Assembly: GCA_021405325.1 (NCBI GenBank)
Contig: QWII01000067.1
Coordinates: 44,308 to 108,307, forward strand
From: Caldilinea sp. CFX5
GTDB taxonomy: Bacteria > Chloroflexota > Anaerolineae > Caldilineales > Caldilineaceae
DNA length: 64,000 nucleotides
Direction of reading: 5' to 3'
Under the pieces are notes generated by a model. It ran no database searches, was not told the origin of the DNA, and was given only the letters and a program-made list of their open reading frames with translations. This document shows positions 24,339 to 33,702 of this stretch, one piece after another (positions within the stretch are counted from its first letter, which is position 1; each line of letters starts with the position of its first letter). The position numbers and the translations under genes are program-made.

Positions 24339-26153
24339 ATGAGCATCATGGGCGGGTTGAACGCCGAAGAATATGATCGCACTTATAGCGACCGGGAATT
24401 GGTGCGGCGGATTGTCGCCTATTTCCGACCGCAGCAGAAAAGAATGGCGTTGGTGACAGCGATGGTGTTGTTGATCTCGCTGCTGGGCACCGTGACGCCG
24501 ATTGTGATTTCGCGGGGGATCGATCAGTTGGACCAGAATCCGCAACTGCAATGGCTGCTCGCCTTTGCCGCGGCGGTCACGGTCTTGGGCGCGCTCAACT
24601 GGGCCTTTAGCTTTGTCCAACAGCGCTTTTCGGCGCGGGCCGTTTCTAATGTGGTATTAGCGCTGCGTGAAGACGCGTTTCGCGCCGTCATGCGCCGCGA
24701 CCTCTCGTTCTTTGACCAACACGCCTCCGGGCGCATTGTCAGCCGGGTGACATCGGATACGCAGGATTTTGCGACGGTGGTGACGCTGACCATCGATCTG
24801 CTCAGTCAACTGGTGTTGGTCGTGGTGATCAGCGGCGTCCTGTTGTCACGCAATGTGCAATTGGGCTTGATTACCCTGGCCCTGGGGCCGGTTGTCGTCG
24901 CCATTGCGCTGACCTTTCGGCGGCTGGCGCGGCGGGTGATGCAACAGGCGCAGCGCGCCCAGGCCACCGTCAACGCCACCATCCAGGAGACGATCAGCGG
25001 CATTGCCGTCGCCAAAAATTTCCGCCAGGAAGCGACCATCTACCACGATTTCCAGGCCACCAACGAAATGGCCTATCAGGTGCAGATCCGGCGCGTGACG
25101 GTCTTTGGCAGCATTTTTCCCTTGCTCAACACCGTCTCCGGTATCGGCGTCTCGATCATCGTCTATGTCGGCGGGCTGCTGGCGATCAACGGGACGATTT
25201 CGGTGGGTGAATGGTATCTCTTTGTGCAGGGGTTAACCATCTTCTTCTACCCTGTCACCAGTATTGCCTCTTTCTGGAGCCAGTTTCAACAGGGCCTGGC
25301 CGCCAGCGAACGGGTCTTCGCCCTGATCGACGACGAGCCGCTGGTGCGCCAGACCGCACAAGAGCCGGTAGGTCGCCTGCGTGGCGAGATTACCTTTGAG
25401 CATGTCAATTTCAACTACAGCACTGGCCGTAACGCCGTCCTCCAAGCTTTCTCGCTAACCATCCCGGCGGGTGAGACGCTGGCGATTGTCGGTCACACGG
25501 GAGCCGGCAAGTCGAGCCTGGTCAAGTTGATTATGCGTTTCTATGAGTTTCAGGGTGGGCGGCTGTTGATCGATGGCCGCGACATCCGCACCTTCAACCT
25601 GAGCGACTACCGCCGCCAACTGGGGCTAGTGCCGCAAGCGCCCTTCCTCTTCTCCGGCACGGTGGCCGAGAACATCCGCTACGGTCGCCCTGATGCTACG
25701 GACGAGGAAGTCGCCACTGTTGCCCGTCAGCTTGGCGACGGCAGTTGGCTGGACGACCTGCCGCAAGGGATCAACACCGACGTGGGCGAGCGGGGCGCAC
25801 GGCTTTCGCTGGGGCAGCGGCAACTGGTTGCCCTGGCGCGTGTCCTGTTGCAAGACCCGGCGATCCTCCTGCTTGATGAAGCCACCGCCAGCATTGACCC
25901 CATCACCGAAGCCCAAGTGCAAGCCGCGCTGGCGACGGTGTTGAGCGGGCGTACCAGTGTGGTAATTGCTCATCGGCTCTCGACGATTCGCTCGGCAGAT
26001 CGGATCATTGTCTTGCGCAGCGGCGAGATTATTGAAGAGGGCGATCATGAAGAACTGTTGGCGCGTGGTGGTCACTATGCTGAGTTATACACCACCTATT
26101 TCCGCCATCAGTCGGTGGATTACAAGCCGTGGCAGGAGGAGGAAAGGATCTAA
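24339..26153 (+). CDS. ABC exporter half-transporter, catalytic subunit
   Basis: 604 residues from ATG 24339, which has TAGGAG upstream; ATG 24312 lies inside a hairpin. Six-helix membrane domain, then an ATPase with Walker A GHTGAGKSS and complete Walker B LLLDEATAS (D513, E514). Its signature is LSLGQ (489-493) instead of LSGGQ. In a heterodimer this weak signature faces the other subunit's degenerate Walker B, so both defects fall in one ATP site and the other site is intact. That agrees with known asymmetric exporters. Confidence 0.85.
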   Translation: MSIMGGLNAEEYDRTYSDRELVRRIVAYFRPQQKRMALVTAMVLLISLLGTVTPIVISRGIDQLDQNPQLQWLLAFAAAVTVLGALNWAFSFVQQRFSARAVSNVVLALREDAFRAVMRRDLSFFDQHASGRIVSRVTSDTQDFATVVTLTIDLLSQLVLVVVISGVLLSRNVQLGLITLALGPVVVAIALTFRRLARRVMQQAQRAQATVNATIQETISGIAVAKNFRQEATIYHDFQATNEMAYQVQIRRVTVFGSIFPLLNTVSGIGVSIIVYVGGLLAINGTISVGEWYLFVQGLTIFFYPVTSIASFWSQFQQGLAASERVFALIDDEPLVRQTAQEPVGRLRGEITFEHVNFNYSTGRNAVLQAFSLTIPAGETLAIVGHTGAGKSSLVKLIMRFYEFQGGRLLIDGRDIRTFNLSDYRRQLGLVPQAPFLFSGTVAENIRYGRPDATDEEVATVARQLGDGSWLDDLPQGINTDVGERGARLSLGQRQLVALARVLLQDPAILLLDEATASIDPITEAQVQAALATVLSGRTSVVIAHRLSTIRSADRIIVLRSGEIIEEGDHEELLARGGHYAELYTTYFRHQSVDYKPWQEEERI

Positions 26154-26175
26154 AATTCGGCGGAAGATTGTCCAG
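26150..26175. repeat. Left copy of a 26-bp direct repeat flanking the HNH module
   Basis: Matches 27115-27140 at 22 of 26 positions (ctaaaattcg...gattgtccag). It includes the stop codon of the ABC gene. Confidence 0.75.
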
Positions 26176-26251
26176 ATTTGCAACATATGGTAGGATAAAC
26201 ATGTACCGAGATGATTGGTTTCCGTAGAGTAAAGCGAGTCGCTATTCAATT

Positions 26252-26659
26252 ATGACGACACAAACAGTAATGGTAACTTTGCCTGAAGAGGTTTATCATC
26301 GCTTTCAAGTTTCGGCCCATGTGATGCAGCAACCGATGGAGGAACTACTTTCTCAGTCGATTCAGGGCAACTTGCCCCCCTCTCTGGAAGATCTGCCGCT
26401 GGAGTTGCAAGACGAAATTGGCGTCTCTTTACAAAGACTAAGTAGTCAAGCGCTATGGGAGATGGTCAAGGCCCCCCTGACTTCTGTAACCTCGCGTCAT
26501 CAAGAATTGCTCCAAAAAAATCAAGAAGAAACGTTGACCGCGGCTGAAATGGTCGAATTAGAACAGTTACGGATGCAAATGGATAAACGGGTGCTACGGC
26601 GTTCCTATGCGTTGGCGCTCCTCAAATGGCGTGGCTACACCCTGCCGTCTATACGATGA
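26252..26659 (+). CDS. Unknown protein, partner of HNH nuclease
   Basis: 135 residues, no family recognised with confidence. The start TVMVTLPEEVYHRFQVSA looks like a short ribbon-helix-helix or antitoxin-like beginning, followed by helical, charged sequence ending in LRMQMDKRVLRRSYALALLKWRG. A damaged second copy lies at 52712-52854. It ends 14 bp before the HNH gene, so the two are probably co-expressed. Confidence 0.6.
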   Translation: MTTQTVMVTLPEEVYHRFQVSAHVMQQPMEELLSQSIQGNLPPSLEDLPLELQDEIGVSLQRLSSQALWEMVKAPLTSVTSRHQELLQKNQEETLTAAEMVELEQLRMQMDKRVLRRSYALALLKWRGYTLPSIR

Positions 26660-26673
26660 AGAGGCGCGTCTGA

Positions 26674-27105
26674 ATGGCAACGCGCCGTAAAATTTCCGAT
26701 GCAATCCGCCAGCGTTTGGAAGCGATCGCCGGCTACCGTTGTAGCTACTGTCGTAGCCCAATGGCAGCCGGCGTGGCGATGGTGGTCGAGCATATTATTC
26801 CCTTAGCCGCAGGCGGATCGAATGGCATTGACAATTTGTGTCTGGCTTGTTACCGCTGTAATCAATTCAAAGGGTCGAAGATTACCGCCGTTGATCCTCA
26901 AAGCGCAGAAGCCGCTCCCCTTTTCAATCCACATACACAAAGCTGGGCGGAACATTTTCAGTGGGCAGCCGATGGTCTTGAAGTGTTCGGGCTAACCGCC
27001 TCAGCACGAGCTACGATTGCCTTGCTGCGCATGAACGATCCCTGGCTAGTGCAGGCTCGTCAGATCTGGCGTATTGCGGGTATTCACCCTCCACTTGATT
27101 TGTGA
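26674..27105 (+). CDS. HNH endonuclease
   Basis: 143 residues. Zinc-type HNH core: CSYC near residues 24-27, VVEHIIPLAAGGSNGIDNLCLACYRCN containing the catalytic His, Asn and second CxxC, and NQFKGSK. The C-terminal 60 residues, with WAEHFQWAADG, are typical of the stand-alone HNH proteins found beside the same kind of small partner gene. The metal and active-site residues are complete. Role unknown: invasion, repair or a toxin-like function are all possible. Confidence 0.8.
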   Translation: MATRRKISDAIRQRLEAIAGYRCSYCRSPMAAGVAMVVEHIIPLAAGGSNGIDNLCLACYRCNQFKGSKITAVDPQSAEAAPLFNPHTQSWAEHFQWAADGLEVFGLTASARATIALLRMNDPWLVQARQIWRIAGIHPPLDL

Positions 27106-27114
27106 GGAATGGAG

Positions 27115-27140
27115 CTAAAATTCGATAGCAGATTGTCCAG
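27115..27140. repeat. Right copy of the 26-bp direct repeat
   Basis: Imperfect copy of 26150-26175, starting 10 bp after the HNH stop. The following 115 bp up to the next gene hold no supported gene. Confidence 0.75.
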
Positions 27141-27255
27141 CGTAGCGCTTCCCTGACTATCGCGGGTGTATCGGATAACGTTCTTCAAGCAATGCGATAA
27201 GCTGCGGTGAAAGCACGCGCCTCTTCATATCATTGCCATTTCAGTGCGGTACGCT

Positions 27256-27843
27256 TTATGGAATACCTACTTTTGAATTTTGCAAGCTATCGTGCGATTT
27301 TACTACATCGTATAGGGCGAGGCCCAACAAGAGATAGGGCACTTGCACACCAGCAATAGCCCAGAAATTTGGCCCGCCAGTGGCCGCAAAGACGGGGATC
27401 ATCACCAGGAAAGGGTAAAGCCCGCAGAGCAAGGGCATGAAGCGCGGCCAGCCCTGCCAGATACCGGCGCGGAGTACGGCAATCCCTGTCAGCGTCATGC
27501 CCAGGCCCTGAAGCGGGGCGCAGATGCCCAACAGCATCTCCCCCAAGTCGTAGCGGCTCTGAATGATGAATTCGGCAGGAATAAAGGCCAGGGATGCGAA
27601 CAGCGCAATTCCCAAACCAATCTTCGCCAGCCAACTCTTGCCAGCCACACCGGATCGTGCGAAGCCGAGTACGCCGATGAGGACCAGCAGATGGCTGAGG
27701 ATGACGATGTTATTCCTGAAGATAAACGCTGATGACGACGGCGCTGCCGGGGCAAGCGCCTGGAGAATGCCGCTGCCCAACCCGATCAGCGCACCAATGA
27801 TCAGGCATAGGCCAGTGAAGCGGACAAAACGTGTAGTAGTCAT
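27256..27843 (-). CDS. Six-helix membrane protein of unknown function
   Basis: 195 residues with a good AAGGAAGGTAAC leader. Six hydrophobic segments (about 8-28, 45-62, 72-92, 103-125, 133-153 and 160-180) separated by short loops, with no recognisable active-site motif. Family not recognised; it resembles general DUF4386-like small membrane proteins only in layout. Confidence 0.6.
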   Translation of the reverse strand: MTTTRFVRFTGLCLIIGALIGLGSGILQALAPAAPSSSAFIFRNNIVILSHLLVLIGVLGFARSGVAGKSWLAKIGLGIALFASLAFIPAEFIIQSRYDLGEMLLGICAPLQGLGMTLTGIAVLRAGIWQGWPRFMPLLCGLYPFLVMIPVFAATGGPNFWAIAGVQVPYLLLGLALYDVVKSHDSLQNSKVGIP

Positions 27844-27909
27844 TGTTACCTTCCTTTGTCAAGGCAAAATCCATGATTCCCCTATGGCAGTACGTAGATG
27901 GAGAGGAAA

Positions 27910-28164
27910 CTATGGTTGCGGTTCATGCCACCCAATGGCCTCACACCACGATCGCCCCAGGAACGCATCGGGGTGTTGGCCCCACGCCTGCCAAGCGGCG
28001 ATGAGTTGCTCCACCGTGGCGTGATCCGTTAAGCCTAAGGCAATCATACGCGGTGCCAGATCGGCCAGAATCTCGACGATGGTGTTACTCCAGGTGGCTG
28101 TTGCCACCGGGGTTCCATAGTATTCGTAAGCGGCGGACATCTCTATCTGCGCAAAAGCGGTCAT
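27910..28164 (-). CDS. Possible methyltransferase C-terminal domain, stand-alone
   Basis: 84 residues, with a strong AGGAGAAAACCG ribosome site. The sequence VEILADLAPRMIALGLTD and AWQAWGQHPDAFLGRSWCEAIGW resembles the last part of class I SAM-dependent methyltransferases, without any SAM-binding domain. Either a surviving fragment that has kept its own start, or an unrelated small helical protein. It lies 33 bp downstream of the MFS gene on the same strand, so it may be the last gene of that operon. Confidence 0.45.
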   Translation of the reverse strand: MTAFAQIEMSAAYEYYGTPVATATWSNTIVEILADLAPRMIALGLTDHATVEQLIAAWQAWGQHPDAFLGRSWCEAIGWHEPQP

Positions 28165-28197
28165 CGGTTTTCTCCTGTCTGTGGATCTCCAACATGC

Positions 28198-29409
28198 TTA
28201 TTCCTCAATTTGGGGTTGCATGGCGACGCTGGCAACCAACGATAAGGTGGCAGCAGCGAACACCAAGGCGAATACAGCATTGAACGGCTCCCGCTCTGCG
28301 CTAATCAGCACAGTCCAGACCGTGGAGCCAACAATACTGCCACAGTACCGACTGGTGCTGAAGAGACCGGCGGCTGTCCCGGCCATCTGCCGGGAAACCG
28401 CTTCGCTTGCGGCGGTCTGCATCCCGGCGCCGGCAATGCCCAGCCCGGCGCCCATCAGCATCAAACCGGCGATCAGCATGGGCAGCAGCAGCCGCGCCTG
28501 GGCGACGCCAACCAGCAGGCAGCCGACGGTCAGCGCGCTAAGTCCCAACACCACGGGCATGCGTCGCCCCATCGTGTCAGCCCATCTGCCACCCACCGGC
28601 GCGCAGACCAGACTCATCACCGAGAGTCCGGCCAAGGTAAAGCCCACCTGGCTGGCCGACCAGTTCAATTGACGGGTCAGCAAGATCGGCACTGCCAGCA
28701 GCGTAACGTACATCGCCAGGTTGCTAAAGGCCACCGTTGCATTGGCCGCGACAAAGGTGCGCAAGTCGAGGATATTGCCGCGCAAGCTGCCCCCATCGCC
28801 TTTGCGCTTTGCTGTCATGGTTGGCTGGGGCTGCGGAATCGCGAAGGCGCCCAATGCCAAGGCCGCAGCAATAAAGGGGACATTGGTGAGAAAGACCGCT
28901 TGCCAACCCCACGTCTGCACCAGCACACCACCAATTACCGGTCCTAATGCTGCGGCAAAAGAGGCGGCCGAGCCAACCGTGCCGCTCATCAACCCCCGGC
29001 GCTCGCTGGGAATCGCTTCGCGCAGCAGGGCTACACCATTTGGAAAGGCCAGTGCGCCGGCCAATGCCTGTGCCAGACGGAAGCCGATCAACATGGGCAT
29101 AGTGAACGAAAGCGCAGCCCCGGCCGAAGCCAGCCCAAAGACGACCAGGCTGGCGAGAATCAAGCGCCGGCGACTCAACCGATCACCCAAGCCGCCGGCA
29201 ATGGGTTGCAACACTGCCATGATAAAAAGGTAGGTAGGCACCAGCACGCTGGCGGTACTGATGCCGACGCCAAAGCTATCGGCAATCCTAGGCAGCGCAA
29301 TCGCAATCATAGTGCTGTTCAGCGGCGCGAGCATTGTCACGAGCGCAATCGCAGCGACCAATTGCACTTCGGATGAGAAACGACGTTGGGTAAACAGTTT
29401 TGCTTGCAT
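28198..29409 (-). CDS. MFS exporter (DHA family)
   Basis: 403 residues, about 12 helices. The loop GGLGDRLSRRRLI is the MFS motif A between helices 2 and 3, and GFRLAQALAGALAFPNG matches the region around helices 4-5 of drug/H+ antiporters. It starts 6 bp after the stop of the PEP-utilising enzyme gene, so it belongs to that operon and may export the enzyme's product or substrate. Confidence 0.8.
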   Translation of the reverse strand: MQAKLFTQRRFSSEVQLVAAIALVTMLAPLNSTMIAIALPRIADSFGVGISTASVLVPTYLFIMAVLQPIAGGLGDRLSRRRLILASLVVFGLASAGAALSFTMPMLIGFRLAQALAGALAFPNGVALLREAIPSERRGLMSGTVGSAASFAAALGPVIGGVLVQTWGWQAVFLTNVPFIAAALALGAFAIPQPQPTMTAKRKGDGGSLRGNILDLRTFVAANATVAFSNLAMYVTLLAVPILLTRQLNWSASQVGFTLAGLSVMSLVCAPVGGRWADTMGRRMPVVLGLSALTVGCLLVGVAQARLLLPMLIAGLMLMGAGLGIAGAGMQTAASEAVSRQMAGTAAGLFSTSRYCGSIVGSTVWTVLISAEREPFNAVFALVFAAATLSLVASVAMQPQIEE

Positions 29410-29415
29410 AGGACA

Positions 29416-31113
29416 TCAGTTAAGAAGCCGTACAACGCCGTTATCGCCATCCACTTCGATCGGCATGTCATCGTGGATCAGGTGGGTTGCCGTGTATGTC
29501 CCGACCACAGCAGGGATCGCATACTCGCGTGCCACCACGGCGCAATGGCTCAGGATACCCCCCGCATCTGTGACGATAGCGGCAGCGGTGGCAAAGAGGG
29601 GCGTCCAGGCCGGCGCGGTCGTTGCCGTCACCAGGATGTCGCCTTTGGTCAGTTTGCCCGCTTCGGTCAAGTTGTGAATCACCTTGGCGCGGCCGCGCAC
29701 TTTGCCGGGTGAACCGGCATTGCCCAGGATCGTATGGAGGTCGTTGCTCGCTTTGGGCGGCGCACCGCCAAAACGCAGCCCTGCTCGTGTGCCTGGGTCA
29801 TCGGGCGGCGGCGCGGCGGGCATGGTTCCCAGCGTCATTGGTGGCTGAATCGTGGCAAAGTGAGCAGCAACGGCTTTGCGTTCGGCGATTAGCCCTTGCA
29901 AAGCTTGCGGCGTGGCCGCGAGCGCGACCAATGCGGCACGCGTCTCTGCCATGCTCAAATAGATCACATCCTGCGTCTCGACAATGGAACCGGCAGCGGC
30001 TAACCGACGACCCACTTCCAGAAAGACGCGGCGCAAGTGATAGGTAACCTGTTGGTCGATCCAATAGTTGTGATCTTCCTGAATCACACTGGCCGCTTGG
30101 GCGCTGCGCAACAAGCCCTCGAACTGCATCCGCACCGCTTCGGGATAGTCGGTAAGGGTGGTGCGCGCCGCATCGATCAGCCGCTCGCGTTCGGCGACCA
30201 AGGCGCGCCGATGCTCGTCAAAGTCATCATTGCGCTGGATGTAGTTCTGGAGATTACGGATGGCCGGCGTCGGCTCTTCGACCCAACTCACACTGGTCAG
30301 GCTATCGAACATTTCCCCACGCCGACCATATTCCTGCAACCACGCATTCAGCGCGCTGAGGAAGCCGCTACACCCTTCCGCTGCCTGCAAGGCCGCCATC
30401 ACCTGGTCTGCCGGCGCGGTTTCGAGAATGCGCAACACGGCCGGCGTATGGCGCGCCGTGCGACTAAGCGCAAACAACCCACGATCCGCTTCCAGTGATT
30501 TGTTCTCCAGCCCTTGCAACAGACGATACGCGCCCAAGGGATCCGCCCCGAAGATCTCCTGGTAAAAGTCATCAAACAGACTCATGGCCGGCAACATGGC
30601 ATGGGCGATCTCAAAATGAAGTTGCCAGGCGCGGATGGTTTTGGCAACAAATTCGTCAAAATAGACAACCAGTTGGTCAAGCGAAGCAGCAGCGAGGTCG
30701 ATTGCCTCACAGTCCGCAATGATCTGTTTGATCGCCGGCAATACCTCTTTCTCCCAAAGCTCGCTGATATTCATCACCGCCATGACCATGGGACTCGTTG
30801 CCAGCTCATCCTCTGCCGGTGGTGGCAACGGTTGCCCATCGGCGCCCAACACCGGTAACGCGGCACTGTAATACCAGGTGTTGATGATCCGGCACGCAAA
30901 GCGAATCGGCATGCCTAATTTGGCTGCGCCATGATTTAACCCGGCTTCGATGGCGTTATGAATAAAGGATGCTGCCAGCGGAACAATCGGATAGGGAAAG
31001 TGCATCACATCGCGCAGCCAAAAGATGGTGTCATCCGCTGGGTCGTCCCATGTCACCGGGAAATCGGCCGGAACGGGGATCGGTTGACCTGGGGTCGGTT
31101 GAGTCGCTGCCAT
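29416..31113 (-). CDS. PEP-synthase-like swivelling-His subunit (split RPH or phenylphosphate-synthase type)
   Basis: 565 residues with an AGGAGGCC site. The C-terminal 100 residues are a PEP-utilising mobile domain: VRGRAKVI, GDILVTATT and the phospho-histidine loop TDAGGILSHCAVVAREY, ending EVDGDNGVVRLL. The N-terminal 400 residues resemble the substrate-binding middle domain of rifampin phosphotransferase. There is no ATP-grasp domain in this chain; it is supplied by the next gene upstream. The pair would transfer phosphate from ATP through His to a hydroxyl group, with release of AMP and phosphate. Substrate unknown. Confidence 0.75.
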   Translation of the reverse strand: MAATQPTPGQPIPVPADFPVTWDDPADDTIFWLRDVMHFPYPIVPLAASFIHNAIEAGLNHGAAKLGMPIRFACRIINTWYYSAALPVLGADGQPLPPPAEDELATSPMVMAVMNISELWEKEVLPAIKQIIADCEAIDLAAASLDQLVVYFDEFVAKTIRAWQLHFEIAHAMLPAMSLFDDFYQEIFGADPLGAYRLLQGLENKSLEADRGLFALSRTARHTPAVLRILETAPADQVMAALQAAEGCSGFLSALNAWLQEYGRRGEMFDSLTSVSWVEEPTPAIRNLQNYIQRNDDFDEHRRALVAERERLIDAARTTLTDYPEAVRMQFEGLLRSAQAASVIQEDHNYWIDQQVTYHLRRVFLEVGRRLAAAGSIVETQDVIYLSMAETRAALVALAATPQALQGLIAERKAVAAHFATIQPPMTLGTMPAAPPPDDPGTRAGLRFGGAPPKASNDLHTILGNAGSPGKVRGRAKVIHNLTEAGKLTKGDILVTATTAPAWTPLFATAAAIVTDAGGILSHCAVVAREYAIPAVVGTYTATHLIHDDMPIEVDGDNGVVRLLN

Positions 31114-31148
31114 ACATGGCCTCCTTTGGGGAAAATGGTTTTCAAGCG

Positions 31149-31244
31149 GTAACTACTAACCCCCTCCTAACCTCCCCCTGGTAAGGGGAGGAACTATCCC
31201 TCCCCTTACCAGGGGGAGGTTAGGAGGGGGTGGCTTGGTAGTTA
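31149..31244. repeat. Long hairpin between the two subunit genes
   Basis: gtaactacta...ccccctcctaacctccccctggtaagg on the left (31149-31186) pairs almost perfectly with the inverted right side ending at 31244. It separates the ATP-grasp gene from the His-domain gene. Confidence 0.8.
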
Positions 31245-31260
31245 CTTCAAGCGCTTGCGT

Positions 31261-32175
31261 TCAAGCTAACGTTGTGATCGGACGACATTGTAAAAGAAAA
31301 AGCTTGCCCTGATGCCAGGCGCACTCCAGATCGACGGCAAAGCCCATCTCACACGCAAGCGTTGCTGCTAGTTCGGTCATTGCAAGCAGTTGCGTATCGG
31401 TCAGGGTGCGTGCGTTGCGTAACAACCGCGGCACCGGCACTTCATGGGTACCGGTGGCAGTAGGTACGGTCATGCGCGCTTTGTCATTGATCTGTGCGGT
31501 AATCCTTGGCTGGGGCGAACGGTGTACGATGTAGGTATCCGGGGTCACCGTGCCGCCAACCACACTTTCACCCAGCCCCCAACTGGCAGTAATGACCGTC
31601 TCATCGCGGTTGCCATTGAGCGGGTTTGCACTGAAGATCACCGCACTGACATCGGCGGGAACCAACTGTTGCACCAATACCGCCAATCGACTATCAGCGC
31701 TGTTGAGGCCATTTTGCAGACGATAATCAATTGCCCGTGGCGTAAAGGCAGAATGTAAACACTTATCGACTGCCGCCAGCACAGCGCCGGCGCCGCGCAC
31801 ATTGAGGAAGGTCTCATACTGGCCGGCAAAGGAAGCCGCCTTACCGTCTTCGTCGATGCCGGAAGAACGCACGGCAACGCCAGGCTCTGCTTGCCCCACC
31901 AATTCTGCCAGCGTTGCATACGCCTGCAAGATGAGATCCTGATAGTCCGCCGGCCTGTGCTGTGCAAGGGCATTCGCCGTCAGACAGAAGCCGGCGGGGA
32001 CAGGGTAGCCCAGCGCAAGCCGGCTGAGATTGGCTGCTTTGCCGCCAACTTGGGCCGGATCGCAACAGTCCGCCTCACCTAGCCAGCGAATGGGGCGATT
32101 GTTAAGGTTGGCAGATGCACCCACCGTTGTGGCCGCATTGTCAAGGGAACGTGCAAGCCGTATGTGATCGTGCAT
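31261..32175 (-). CDS. PEP/pyruvate-binding ATP-grasp subunit (split PEP synthase-like)
   Basis: 304 residues equal to the N-terminal ATP-binding domain of PEP synthase and rifampin phosphotransferase: VGGKAANLSRLALGYPVPAGF near 25-45, VAVRSSGIDEDGKAASFAGQYETFLN near 105-130, and ATP-site residues GLGESVVGG near 205 and CAWHQGKLFLLQCRPIT at the end. It has no His domain and must work with the following gene. Start leader CGGAGT. First enzyme gene of the operon, 220 bp downstream of the AraC gene. Confidence 0.8.
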   Translation of the reverse strand: MHDHIRLARSLDNAATTVGASANLNNRPIRWLGEADCCDPAQVGGKAANLSRLALGYPVPAGFCLTANALAQHRPADYQDLILQAYATLAELVGQAEPGVAVRSSGIDEDGKAASFAGQYETFLNVRGAGAVLAAVDKCLHSAFTPRAIDYRLQNGLNSADSRLAVLVQQLVPADVSAVIFSANPLNGNRDETVITASWGLGESVVGGTVTPDTYIVHRSPQPRITAQINDKARMTVPTATGTHEVPVPRLLRNARTLTDTQLLAMTELAATLACEMGFAVDLECAWHQGKLFLLQCRPITTLA

Positions 32176-32395
32176 ACTCCGAAACTCACTTACCTTATGC
32201 TATTTTGCCAATTTGACGGTTTCCCAGTAAAAATTATCAGGAGTCATTCGCCAGCGCCGACGAGCGATCCGGCGCTGGTCCTGTCTGGCATCAGGTGCGC
32301 GTCAAGCAACCTGTCATACCAGCGTTACTGCTTTCAGTTGTACTTGGGCTGTTGTGGTAAGGTCAATGGAAAGCGCAAGGAACATTATAAACAGC

Positions 32396-33349
32396 TTAGG
32401 CGGCGGCGTCTTGAAGATTCTTGCGCTGATTTGGAAGATTCTTGCGATCTTTGACCAAGCTTTGCGGCGTTACACCGAGTAGCCGCTTCAGGTGGCGGCC
32501 AAGATGGCTCTGGTCGGCAAAGCCAACTTTGGTTGCGACTTCAGCGATGGTCAGCGGCTCATTCAGCAGAAGCTGTTTGGCCGCTTCCACCCGTTGACGA
32601 ATTACATATTGGTGCAGGGATTCACCTATTGATTGTTTAAACAGGCGCGTGAAGTGATACGGGCTAAGGTTCGCTTCTCGGGCAATTTCGGCAAGGGTTA
32701 GGTCGTGGGCCAGATTGCTGTTGATATAATCTACGATACGCCGTAAGACGATAGGCGCCAGACCACCTTTCGACGGCGATGGGGTTTGGGGTATCGCCGC
32801 ATGGTCGCGCAGAAGATGGATGACCAGCGTCTGAGTTAACGCTTCGACATACAAGCGCCCTGCCAGACCGGGCGTTTCAAGTTCAGCAAGTAGGGCCAGA
32901 CCGAGTTGGTGGAGCAGTGGATCATGGGCTGTGACCCGCTCAATCAACGTGATCGAAGCTGGATCGCCATTGACGACATCCGCCGTGACCGTAGTCAAGA
33001 GTGATGGTGGCAGATATAGGTGAAGCAGCCGCACTGCCCCCGTCGATGCCCATTCTGAGGCTTCGCCGCTAGGAACCAGGTAGATCGCGCCGGGGGCCGA
33101 GCAGCGCGGCAGAAACCGGCGCACCAACTTGCCCTGTAATTCTGTGACACCATCCACTTGGATAAACAGGAGATCTTCTTGAATGGCCGGGGAAACCATC
33201 TGCATGGCGCCCACCCAGTAGCAGCGGGCCAGCAGATCCGGCCATCCCGTCGGCTCACTAGCCTGTAAAAGCTGCGATGGTGAGGTTGACTCCGCTACAA
33301 GATCATAATCAGCAATGGAAAGGGTCGGCTTCGCTTGTTCTCTCTGCAT
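32396..33349 (-). CDS. AraC-family transcriptional regulator
   Basis: 317 residues from ATG 33349 with AAGGAG five bases upstream. The C-terminal 100 residues have two helix-turn-helix units: LTLAEIAREANLSPYHFTRLFKQ and LTIAEVATKVGFADQSHLGRHLKR. The N-terminal 190 residues are a cupin-like sensing domain of AraC_binding type. It is transcribed toward the split PEP-utilising enzyme operon and is the likely local regulator. It has a lysine/asparagine-rich tail after the HTH. Confidence 0.85.
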   Translation of the reverse strand: MQREQAKPTLSIADYDLVAESTSPSQLLQASEPTGWPDLLARCYWVGAMQMVSPAIQEDLLFIQVDGVTELQGKLVRRFLPRCSAPGAIYLVPSGEASEWASTGAVRLLHLYLPPSLLTTVTADVVNGDPASITLIERVTAHDPLLHQLGLALLAELETPGLAGRLYVEALTQTLVIHLLRDHAAIPQTPSPSKGGLAPIVLRRIVDYINSNLAHDLTLAEIAREANLSPYHFTRLFKQSIGESLHQYVIRQRVEAAKQLLLNEPLTIAEVATKVGFADQSHLGRHLKRLLGVTPQSLVKDRKNLPNQRKNLQDAAA

Positions 33350-33702
33350 GATCACTCCTTACATAGTGCGTCCTTCTATTGAGCCAATTCTCCGCAGTAA
33401 ACTAACGGGATAAATCAACACAGTACGAATGTCATCAGGTACTCGCCACTACATTTTTACGCTTTATTGCTTTTCGGTAGCAGGTGGATAGTTCTACTTA
33501 TCATAGATGACCGGTGATAGCAATAGTTAACAAGAAATGGGCATGGCAAAACAGCAACTAAGTACTACAAAAAGTGCTACAAAGTATTTGCAACAGTAAG
33601 TGGTATGATTCTATATCGACGCCAGGGACAATGCCTCCCCTTTTTTCTGCCCTCCTTTACAACTTTAAAGATATAGTCGCCCATGACAGTCCAAGCGCGT
33701 CC
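33350..33702. other. Gene-free spacer with one conserved upstream-element fragment
   Basis: I see no gene in these 353 bp. Bases 33618-33652 (ending caatgcctccccttttttctgc) resemble the left half of the regulatory elements at 35018 and 44239, but the two heptamers are absent here. Confidence 0.4.
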
